From Candidatus Aerophobota bacterium (GTDB lineage: Bacteria; Aerophobota; Aerophobia; Aerophobales; AE-B3A): 5,585 nucleotides of DNA. A program made the translations under genes and the position numbers. Shown here piece after piece: positions 1 to 5,585 of the stretch. The number at the start of each line of letters is the position of its first letter. The stretch's first letter is position 1. The stretch lies in the NCBI GenBank assembly GCA_004376485.1, contig SOJT01000061.1, forward strand, positions 1 to 5,585, in the 5' to 3' direction. The notes beneath the pieces are model-generated. The model was not told where the DNA came from. It ran no database searches and saw only the letters and a list, made by a program, of their open reading frames with translations.

Positions 1-921
1 CTCTTTGCCGATGTGTTTTTTACCTCTTTCCACCACCACCATGGTTCCATCTTCAAGGTATGCTACTCCCTGATTGGGGTTTTCTCCTTCTTTGATGACA
101 TGAATTCGCAGACTCTCCCCAGGCAGAAGAATCGGCTTGAGGGAGGTAGCTACCTCATTGATATTAAGAACCTCTACATCCTGGATCTTAGCCATTTTCT
201 TTAGACTGTAATCATTGGTGAGCACCCTTCCTCCCATGACTTTGCCCAGCCGGAGAAGTTTGGTATCTACCTCTTTGGTCTCAGGGAAATCCTTATCAAC
301 AATCTCTACGGGAACGTCCTCCTGGGTCTGCAGGTTGTTTACCACATCCAGACCCCTTCTTCCCCTGGCTCGTTTGGTGGAAGAAGAAGAATCAGCGATC
401 TGGTGAATTTCTCTGAGAACGAACTCAGGGATGATGAGGGTACCTTCAATAAAGCCAGTCTTGCAGAGGTCAGTTATTCTCCCGTCAATGATCACCGAGG
501 TGTCTAAAATTTTGTATCCACCCTGTGAGGCTCCCCTTGTTTTTTTACCCGGCCGGAAGAGAAAATTATATATCTCTTCCTCTCTTTTTGCTGCCACCGT
601 AACTCCGACGGTGGCAAAAGTGAGGTTAGTCAAAAGAAGAATGTAAGGGGCAAAAGATTTAAGCGGAGCAATGAGCAGGAGAGGATAGGCGATGAGATTA
701 GCTAAGATAATCCCCAAGGCCAAGCCGAATGCTCCAATGATAATTACCCTTGCCGATGTCCGGCTTAGTCCTACCTCGGCAACCACTACCATAGTAGCTA
801 CCCATCCTCCGAGCAGTGTAGGGATCCATGGACTGAAGCCCAGGTTTAGCGATACTCCATAGCAAATCACGCCTATCAGTATAATAAACAATATTCGTAG
901 TCTGAGTTGCTCTATTTTCAT
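1..921 (-). CDS. yacL: YacL-type membrane-anchored PIN/TRAM domain protein, 3' end cut by window edge
   Basis: This is a putative Mg/Mn-dependent nuclease anchored in the membrane; its substrate is not evident from the sequence. Reading back from the ATG at 919-921 gives 307 codons with no stop, so the C-terminus lies outside the window. Residues about 7-112 are strongly hydrophobic and fit four membrane segments (about 8-27, 32-51, 58-86, 92-111). A PIN domain follows from about residue 137, opening with ILDTSVIIDGRI. The likely metal-binding acids are D140, E171, D219 and D237 (in LTNDYS). A conserved RARGRRGLDVV stretch lies at 184-194. A TRAM domain starts near 262 (LPGESL, DGTMVVVERG) and is truncated; B. 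subtilis YacL is about 366 residues, so roughly 50-60 are missing. The gene follows disA by 20 bp, the usual order in Bacillota. Family assignment is firm; nuclease activity is inferred from the intact acidic residues. Confidence 0.93.
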   Translation of the reverse strand, partial: MKIEQLRLRILFIILIGVICYGVSLNLGFSPWIPTLLGGWVATMVVVAEVGLSRTSARVIIIGAFGLALGIILANLIAYPLLLIAPLKSFAPYILLLTNLTFATVGVTVAAKREEEIYNFLFRPGKKTRGASQGGYKILDTSVIIDGRITDLCKTGFIEGTLIIPEFVLREIHQIADSSSSTKRARGRRGLDVVNNLQTQEDVPVEIVDKDFPETKEVDTKLLRLGKVMGGRVLTNDYSLKKMAKIQDVEVLNINEVATSLKPILLPGESLRIHVIKEGENPNQGVAYLEDGTMVVVERGKKHIGKE

Positions 922-929
922 ATATTTTA

Positions 930-935
930 TCCTTT
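930..935 (-). promoter_or_regulatory. Ribosome binding site of the yacL gene
   Basis: AAAGGA on the minus strand lies 8 nt before the ATG at 919-921. It falls inside the 20-bp gap after the disA stop and supports this start codon, which also places the first membrane segment right at the N-terminus. Confidence 0.75.
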
Positions 936-941
936 CTTCGT

Positions 942-2003
942 TTATTTACTCAGCAGTGCCCTGTCTTTTAGTCTTTCCAGTTCTCTCCTGATGGAGTTGG
1001 CTCTTCTTTCTCCTACTTCATCGATTTCCATGAGTTCTGTGGCGGTGGCACTGATGATGTTAGGCAGATCTCCCAGGGATTTTACTACGTTCTCCACCAC
1101 CACTTGGGGCAGATGAGGAATTCCGGACAGGGCTCGATATCCCCGAGGAAATACGGAAAGATCAAAATTTTCACTTTTGGCTTCGTAGCCAAGAGCTCGC
1201 ATAATATTGGTCAGTTCTAAAATCTCCTCCATGCTGAGCATTTCTAATTCAGAGAGGGCTTTTTTATAATCTTCTTTAGCATAGTCACGGGCAATTTGCC
1301 CCAGTTCCACCAGGGCATCCCCAATTATCTCTTTTAACTGCATCTCTATCAAACGTGCTTCCACTCCTAGTTCTATGATATAGCGATCTACTTCCTCCTT
1401 AATTCTTCTTATGAGCTCGCTTCTCTGAGCAGCTTTGAGGACATCGGATAATCTCACTTCGTCCTGGAATTCGAGAGTATCAAGCTCCGATAGAATCTCA
1501 TTAAATGCAGTTTGATACCGCTCCAGAGTCTGTAAGGCTTGACTGGCTCTTCTTATCAGCTCCGGTATAGTTTTCAGTACGTATTTTGCCTCTCTCTGAT
1601 ACAGGCTGACTACACCCCGGGATTGAGAAATAGCGATAGCAGGGCAACCCGTCTGTTTGGCCATTCTCTCAGCCGCTCGATGACGAGTGCCCCTCTCGGT
1701 AGTGGGGATAAGATGGTCTGGAATTAGCTGTGTATTGGCATAGAGTATCTTTTCCCTATCTCGAGATAGGATAATAGCTCCATCCATTTTAGCCAACTCT
1801 GCCAGGGCGGTAGGGGTTAGCCTGCAATCTACCTTAAACCCTCCCTCAATGACTTCCAATACCTTGGGAGTATCACCCACTACTATGAGACCTCCCGTTC
1901 CTGCTTGAAGGACGATTTCTAAAGCCTGTCCCAAGGGGGTTCCGGGCGACATCAGCCTAAGGAAACTTAATAAGCTTTCCTCGTCTTGCTTGGGCTTAAC
2001 CAT
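942..2003 (-). CDS. disA: DNA integrity scanning protein DisA, diadenylate cyclase
   Basis: DisA condenses two ATP into the second messenger c-di-AMP. In B. subtilis the octamer scans DNA, and its cyclase is inhibited by branched structures such as Holliday junctions. The 353-residue product is close to the 360 of B. subtilis DisA. The N-terminal DAC domain (about 15-140) has the PGTPL entry motif (20-24), the catalytic DGA motif (74-76), ANTQLIPD (89-96) and the ATP-binding RHR motif (107-109), followed by AERMAKQTGCPAIAIS. A long helical linker spans about 142-285. The C-terminal helix-hairpin-helix domain (about 287-345) starts with PRGYRAL and has a DEVGERRA hairpin near 328-335. All known catalytic motifs are present, so the enzyme is expected to be active. 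The start overlaps the radA stop by 8 bp, suggesting translational coupling. RadA is a known partner that modulates DisA in B. subtilis. Identification is very secure. Confidence 0.98.
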   Translation of the reverse strand: MVKPKQDEESLLSFLRLMSPGTPLGQALEIVLQAGTGGLIVVGDTPKVLEVIEGGFKVDCRLTPTALAELAKMDGAIILSRDREKILYANTQLIPDHLIPTTERGTRHRAAERMAKQTGCPAIAISQSRGVVSLYQREAKYVLKTIPELIRRASQALQTLERYQTAFNEILSELDTLEFQDEVRLSDVLKAAQRSELIRRIKEEVDRYIIELGVEARLIEMQLKEIIGDALVELGQIARDYAKEDYKKALSELEMLSMEEILELTNIMRALGYEAKSENFDLSVFPRGYRALSGIPHLPQVVVENVVKSLGDLPNIISATATELMEIDEVGERRANSIRRELERLKDRALLSK

Positions 2004-3372
2004 TTACTTCCTCTTTGAATTCGTTTTGAAGTATCTCCTCAATTGTGGTGAACTCCATTACTTTGACGCCGGGAAAACTCTTCTCTTCATTTAGTCTCAC
2101 TTTGGAAGTGAGGCATCGTCTAAACCCTAACTTAGCTGCTTCGCCGATTCTTTTATCCATGAAAGCAACTGGACGGATCTCTCCTCCCAGTCCCACTTCG
2201 CCAATGGCTACCGTTCTTCTGGAGAAAGGAAGATTTTTGAGACTGGAAACAACGGATAAAGCGACGGCCAAATCACAAGCAGGTTCATCTACTTTTATAC
2301 CACCTGCCACATTTATAAAAACATCTTGATCGTAGAACCTGAGGTTCTGCCTCTTCTCCAGTACGGCCAAAAGCAAACAGAGTTTATTATAATCGACACC
2401 CTGAGTTACCCTTCGAGGAACAGCCAGATTTGAAGAGGTGACCAGAGCTTGGATCTCTACCAGAAAACACCGAGTCCCTTCCATGATAGGTACTGCTACA
2501 CTACCTGATATGTCCTCACTCATGGAGGAATCTGTCAGGAAGAGCCGAGATGGGTCGCTAACTTCTCTTAGACCATTCTGCTCCATGCGAAAGATCCCTA
2601 TCTCCAAGGTAGGTCCAAATCGATTCTTTACTGATCTTAGTATTCTGTACTCGTGACTTCGCTCAGGTTCGAAATAAAGAACTGTATCTACCACGTGCTC
2701 CAGCACTCTTGGTCCGGCAATAGCTCCCTCTTTGGTCACATGACCTATGAGGAAGATGGCTACTCCTCTTTCCTTGGCCACTCTCATAAGGTAAACGGCG
2801 GATTCTCTCACCTGAGAAACTGAGCCAGGGCTAGATGCCAAGTCCTCTCGGTAAATGGTCTGGATAGAATCTATGACCACAGCCCTGGGCTTCAGTTTTT
2901 CCATTAGTTCGGCAATCCCTTCTACGTTGGTCTCCGAGGAAACATAAATGTAAGGTGAGTTTACTCCTAACCTTGAGGCTCTTAGCTTTGTCTGCTCAGC
3001 TGACTCCTCACCAGAGATATAAAGAACCGGAAATTTGGAAGATGAGAGCTCGCCGGCTACTTCCAGCAGCAGGGTGGATTTCCCAATACCTGGTTCTCCC
3101 CCAATGAGAACCAGGGACCCGGGAACCACTCCTTCTCCCAGAGTTCGATCAAACTCTTTTATGCCGGTAAGATAACGCTGCTGTGCCTTTTCCCCAATCT
3201 CTTGAAGGGATTTATAGAGCACTCCTCCCCCCGAATAACTCGTAGGGGAGAGGGTTTTCTTTATTTTTTCTTCGGAGAAACTATCCCATTCTCCACATTC
3301 GGGACAGCGGCCCAGCCATTTAAGAGAAACACGGCCACAGCTTTGGCAAATAAATCTCTTCTGTCCATTCAT
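1996..3372 (-). CDS. radA: DNA repair protein RadA (Sms), RecA-like ATPase
   Basis: RadA/Sms is an ATP-driven helicase/branch-migration factor that processes recombination intermediates in DNA repair and transformation. The 458-residue length is typical. An N-terminal C4 zinc finger uses C9, C12, C23 and C26 (CQSCG ... GRCPECGEW). The RecA-like core has Walker A GEPGIGKST (92-100), GEES (121-124), Walker B VVIDSIQT (165-172) and the RadA-specific KNRFG motif (249-253). The C-terminal Lon-protease-like domain (from about 325) carries DYNKLCLLLAVLEKR and the EPACDLAVAL stretch (363-372). Ala replaces the Lon catalytic Ser there, as expected for RadA, so no protease activity is predicted. It lies 46 bp after mreB and overlaps disA by 8 bp. 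The clpC/mcsB heat-shock genes that precede radA in Bacilli are replaced here by mreB. Every diagnostic motif is intact; identification is very secure. Confidence 0.98.
   Translation of the reverse strand: MNGQKRFICQSCGRVSLKWLGRCPECGEWDSFSEEKIKKTLSPTSYSGGGVLYKSLQEIGEKAQQRYLTGIKEFDRTLGEGVVPGSLVLIGGEPGIGKSTLLLEVAGELSSSKFPVLYISGEESAEQTKLRASRLGVNSPYIYVSSETNVEGIAELMEKLKPRAVVIDSIQTIYREDLASSPGSVSQVRESAVYLMRVAKERGVAIFLIGHVTKEGAIAGPRVLEHVVDTVLYFEPERSHEYRILRSVKNRFGPTLEIGIFRMEQNGLREVSDPSRLFLTDSSMSEDISGSVAVPIMEGTRCFLVEIQALVTSSNLAVPRRVTQGVDYNKLCLLLAVLEKRQNLRFYDQDVFINVAGGIKVDEPACDLAVALSVVSSLKNLPFSRRTVAIGEVGLGGEIRPVAFMDKRIGEAAKLGFRRCLTSKVRLNEEKSFPGVKVMEFTTIEEILQNEFKEEVNG
2007..2014 (-). promoter_or_regulatory. 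Ribosome binding site of disA, inside the 3' end of radA
   Basis: AGAGGAAG on the minus strand lies within the last codons of radA, with its GAGG core 6 nt before the disA ATG at 2001-2003. This settles the disA start, because DisA homologues begin only a few residues before the PGTPL motif. It also means ribosomes finishing radA pass over the disA initiation site. Confidence 0.8.
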
Positions 3373-3380
3373 TTTCCCAC

Positions 3381-3386
3381 CCTTCC
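3381..3386 (-). promoter_or_regulatory. Ribosome binding site of radA
   Basis: GGAAGG on the minus strand lies 8 nt before the radA ATG (3370-3372). It sits in the 46-bp mreB-radA spacer, the longest non-coding stretch in the window. The spacer shows no convincing hairpin followed by a T run and no clear -10/-35 pair, so read-through from mreB is the simplest reading. Confidence 0.7.
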
Positions 3387-3418
3387 GAAGAAACGAGGAT
3401 CCTGACTTATCTTGCCGC

Positions 3419-4441
3419 TCAGCATCTTGGTTCCTCAGTCATCTCCTGTAAAAGATCTATACTCTTCAGAGCTCTTCCTGTTCCAATAGCCACACAGGAT
3501 AAGGGATCATCCGCCAGATGAGTGGAAATTCCGGTATTTTTTTCAATAAGTCTATCGAAGTTTTTCAATAGACTTCCTCCGCCGGTGAGGACAATTCCAT
3601 TATTAATTATGTCCGCAGCCAGTTCCGGAAGAGTCTTTTCCAGGACTCTTCGGACTCCATCCACTATGGTGCCCAGGGGTTCAGATAGTGCTTTAGAGAT
3701 CTCTTCAGCACCTATCTCGATTTTCTTTGGCAATCCCGTGGCGAGGTCTCTACCCTTCACTTCCAGGTGCTTATTTTTAGGGGGCAGGATAGCGTATCCT
3801 ATTTGTTGTTTTATATATTCAGCAGTAACCTCTCCCACAGCTAAATTGTAGCTTTTTCTCATATACCTCATAATGGTACCATCCATCTTGTTACCACCGG
3901 TGCGAAGGGATTCTCCCATCACGATCTCCCCCAAGGAGAGGACGGCAATATCCGTGGTACCTCCCCCTATATCGATGATCATATTCCCTTGAGGTTTGCT
4001 AATGTCCAGATTTGCTCCAATAGCTGCTGCCTTGGGTTCTTGGATTAAAAAAACTCTTTTGCATCCCGCCCTGATGGCAGCATTTTTCACAGCTCTCCTT
4101 TCCACCGACGTTCCTCCGGTGGGAATACAGATCATAAGATAGGGAGGAAAAAAAATCCAACGTCCATAGATTTGTCTGATATAGAACTTTAACGTGCTTT
4201 CCACAATATCATAATCAGCTATTACACCGTCTTCCATTGGTTTTATGGCGGTGATGCTATCCGGTGTTTTCCCTATCATCTCCCTGGCCTGGCTTCCTAT
4301 GGCCAAAATCTTTTCCGATTCTCTTTCAATAGCTACTACCGACGGTTCATTGAATATAACTCCTTTGCCTTCCACATAAACTAAAGTGTTAGTGGTTCCC
4401 AGATCTATACCTATTCTCTTTCTTCTGGCTATAGTGAGCAT
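3419..4441 (-). CDS. mreB: Rod shape-determining protein MreB (actin-like; MreB/Mbl family)
   Basis: MreB is a bacterial actin that forms membrane-bound filaments guiding the Rod (elongasome) peptidoglycan machinery. The 340-residue length is normal. The actin-fold nucleotide motifs are present: phosphate 1 GIDLGTTNT (11-19), phosphate 2 DIGGGTTD (157-164) and the adenosine motif GIVLTGGGS (282-290). Further family signatures are NEPSVVAI (31-38), DGVIADYD (71-78), QEPKAAAIGANL (134-145), GRDLATGLPK (230-239), PELAADI (272-278) and DDPLSCVAIGTG (311-322). Some usually conserved spots differ: TGGTSVERRAV replaces the common SGIT-VE-RAV, and GNKMDGTI (183-190) replaces GDxMDxAI-type sequence. 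A WIFF patch (95-98) matches the hydrophobic membrane-inserting loop seen in other MreBs. The N-terminus is short, with no amphipathic-helix extension. It begins 2 bp after the murA stop. MreB, Mbl and MreBH cannot be told apart here, and no mreC/mreD is in the window. Confidence 0.95.
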   Translation of the reverse strand: MLTIARRKRIGIDLGTTNTLVYVEGKGVIFNEPSVVAIERESEKILAIGSQAREMIGKTPDSITAIKPMEDGVIADYDIVESTLKFYIRQIYGRWIFFPPYLMICIPTGGTSVERRAVKNAAIRAGCKRVFLIQEPKAAAIGANLDISKPQGNMIIDIGGGTTDIAVLSLGEIVMGESLRTGGNKMDGTIMRYMRKSYNLAVGEVTAEYIKQQIGYAILPPKNKHLEVKGRDLATGLPKKIEIGAEEISKALSEPLGTIVDGVRRVLEKTLPELAADIINNGIVLTGGGSLLKNFDRLIEKNTGISTHLADDPLSCVAIGTGRALKSIDLLQEMTEEPRC

Positions 4442-4443
4442 CT

Positions 4444-5585
4444 CTATTCCTTTATTCTAACCATATTAGCTCCCAGTCCAGACAGGTCTTCCTCGAGTTT
4501 TTCGTAACCTCGATCAATGTGGTGAATTTCCTCTATTATGGTGGTTCCTTGAGCTGCTAGTCCCGCTAGAACCAGGGCTGCTCCTCCCCTTATGTCAGAG
4601 GCTTTTACCAAATTTCCGGATAAAGAAGGTATTCCCTCAACTACTACTCTTGCTCCTTCCTGTTTAATTTTAGCTCCCATTTTTTGAAGTTCAGGAGCAT
4701 GGGTGAACCTGTTCTCAAAGATAGTTTCGGTAACTACACTGGTTCCCTGAGCAAGACAGGCAAGAGAGGTTATTTGAGGTTGAAGGTCGGTAGGAAAACC
4801 AGGATAGGGGAGAGTTTTTATCCTGACAGATCTTAGATAATCACCTCCTTTTATTCTAACTTGGTCGCTATTCACTTCGATCTCTGCCCCCATTTCTCTC
4901 AGTTTGGTGAAGACTATCCCCAGGTGGTCGGGCCGGATTCCCTCCAGCACAGCCTCTCCTCCACTGATGACAATAGCCATGATAAGAGTTCCTGCCACAA
5001 TACGGTCCGGAATTATGGAGTGATGAGTGGGCCTTAGCTTTTTTACACCTCCAATTCTAATTATACTGGTTTCTTCCCCTTGTATTTTGGCTCCCATCTT
5101 TCTCAAGAATCTAGCCAGGTCTACTACTTCTGGTGCCCGAGAGGCGTTCTTAATGAGAGTTTCTCCCTTACTCAAACAAGCGGAGAGCATCAGATTTTCT
5201 GTGGCTCCCACGCTGGGAAGATCAAGGTGAATATGGCTTCCTTTAAATCCTTTTGTATAAGCTTCAATATAGCCTTTTCTTACCTTTATTCTGGCTCCAA
5301 GTTTTCTTAGTCCCTCCAGATGAAGATTAACCGGCCTTCTACCAATACAGCATCCTCCGGGGAGGCAGATTTCAGCCTTTCCATATCTGGCTAGAAGAGG
5401 CCCTAGCACTAGAATAGAAGCTCTCATTTTCTTAACTGACCCATAAAGAGCCGTAAAGGTGGAAAGATTAGCAGAGTCGATTTCTAGAGTTCCATCTTTG
5501 CTGGTGATCTCTATCCCTAAACCTTCCAGAACCTGTTGCATAGTTACTACGTCCATTAGGTGAGGAACATTGAGAAGGTGAGTTT
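4444..5585 (-). CDS. murA: UDP-N-acetylglucosamine 1-carboxyvinyltransferase MurA, 5' end cut by window edge
   Basis: MurA transfers enolpyruvate from PEP to UDP-GlcNAc, the first committed cytoplasmic step of peptidoglycan synthesis. The ATG at 5554-5556 is not the true start: the frame stays open to the edge and encodes THLLNVPHL just before it, matching the conserved NVP-L-DV-TM region. About 40 N-terminal residues, including the KNA active-site motif, lie outside. Counting from that internal Met, KKMRASILVLGPLLARYG (42-59) and LPGGCCIGRRP (65-74) are visible. C69 is the catalytic Cys (E. coli Cys115), so fosfomycin sensitivity is expected. Further motifs are VGATEN (116-121), IIPDRI (181-186), PYPGFPTDLQPQ (250-261, with the catalytic Asp at 257), ENRF (281-284), DIRGGAALV (321-329) and IDRGYE (347-352). 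A second Cys directly follows the catalytic one, where Ala, Thr or Ser is more usual. MurA1 and MurA2 types cannot be separated without alignment. Confidence 0.97.
   Translation of the reverse strand, partial: THLLNVPHLMDVVTMQQVLEGLGIEITSKDGTLEIDSANLSTFTALYGSVKKMRASILVLGPLLARYGKAEICLPGGCCIGRRPVNLHLEGLRKLGARIKVRKGYIEAYTKGFKGSHIHLDLPSVGATENLMLSACLSKGETLIKNASRAPEVVDLARFLRKMGAKIQGEETSIIRIGGVKKLRPTHHSIIPDRIVAGTLIMAIVISGGEAVLEGIRPDHLGIVFTKLREMGAEIEVNSDQVRIKGGDYLRSVRIKTLPYPGFPTDLQPQITSLACLAQGTSVVTETIFENRFTHAPELQKMGAKIKQEGARVVVEGIPSLSGNLVKASDIRGGAALVLAGLAAQGTTIIEEIHHIDRGYEKLEEDLSGLGANMVRIKE
4448..4453 (-). promoter_or_regulatory. Ribosome binding site of mreB, overlapping the end of murA
   Basis: AAAGGA on the minus strand forms part of the last sense codons of murA and lies 6 nt before the mreB ATG (4439-4441). 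The murA stop (TAG, 4444-4446) falls between this site and the start codon, an arrangement that suits translational coupling of murA and mreB. Confidence 0.75.

Larger units (their letters stand above)
1..5585 (-). other. Probable single transcription unit murA-mreB-radA-disA-yacL
   Basis: All five genes run in the same direction with gaps of 2, 46, -8 and 20 bp and no terminator-like structure between them, so one polycistronic mRNA is the simplest model. The promoter would lie upstream of murA, outside the window, and the 3' end beyond yacL, also outside. The 46-bp mreB-radA spacer is the only place where an extra promoter could fit without lying inside a coding region. The operon is inferred from spacing alone. 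Confidence 0.7.

Noticed and set aside
13..204. Plus-strand ORF whose start includes a His-rich HHHHGS stretch resembling a tag
   Set aside because: It is the antisense of the TRAM region of yacL; the His run is the complement of the Val-rich codons in MVVVERG. It is a shadow, not a gene or vector sequence.
907..1116. Plus-strand ORF with a hydrophobic N-terminus (LYFHIFYPFFVYLLSSALSF) across the disA-yacL gap, resembling a small membrane protein
   Set aside because: Most of it is antisense to the DisA helix-hairpin-helix domain, and the hydrophobic part comes from antisense of the AT-rich gap and the Lys/Glu-rich disA end. No good ribosome site was seen.
2045..2329. 94-residue plus-strand ORF antisense to radA
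   Set aside because: It lies fully inside the conserved Lon-like domain of radA and shows no recognisable family; judged a shadow.
3373..3418. Terminator or promoter in the mreB-radA spacer
   Set aside because: By eye there is no stable hairpin plus T run and no clear -10/-35 pair; only the radA ribosome site is supportable.
3522..3851. 109-residue plus-strand ORF antisense to mreB
   Set aside because: It lies fully inside mreB, which has intact actin motifs. The product is low-complexity Ser/Pro/Arg-rich with no recognisable domain, as expected of an antisense shadow.
5554..5556. ATG as the real murA start
   Set aside because: The frame continues upstream to the window edge with conserved MurA sequence (LLNVPHL), so this Met is internal and the gene is partial.

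Overview
The window is almost entirely coding (about 99%). It holds five genes in one head-to-tail row, all on the minus strand, so transcription runs from high to low coordinates. In that order they are murA (5' end cut by the window edge), mreB, radA, disA and a yacL-type PIN/TRAM gene (3' end cut by the window edge). Spacings are 2 bp, 46 bp, an 8-bp overlap and 20 bp. Each complete start has a recognisable Shine-Dalgarno sequence. No promoter, terminator, RNA gene, repeat, mobile element or CRISPR array could be supported. The longest non-coding gap is 46 bp.

Two functional blocks sit side by side. The upstream block, murA-mreB, makes a peptidoglycan precursor and positions the elongation machinery. 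The downstream block, radA-disA-yacL, combines a recombination/branch-migration ATPase, a DNA-scanning diadenylate cyclase that makes c-di-AMP, and a membrane-anchored PIN-domain putative nuclease. The radA-disA-yacL order matches the conserved block of Bacillota and relatives. There murA normally lies elsewhere, and near its mreB/mbl gene usually with sporulation genes between them.

The organism is a bacterium carrying DisA and YacL, which fits Bacillota or a deep, mostly uncultured relative (Atribacterota- or Aerophobota-like lineages are possible). A species cannot be named from the sequence. In yacL, Arg is encoded mainly by AGA/AGG, with no CGT or CGC, a bias common in thermophiles and clostridia-like genomes. 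That is only a hint.

No gene here is of unknown family and no wholly new system is visible. The most interesting points are the linkage of cell-wall genes to a c-di-AMP/DNA-junction block, and some diverged positions in MreB.
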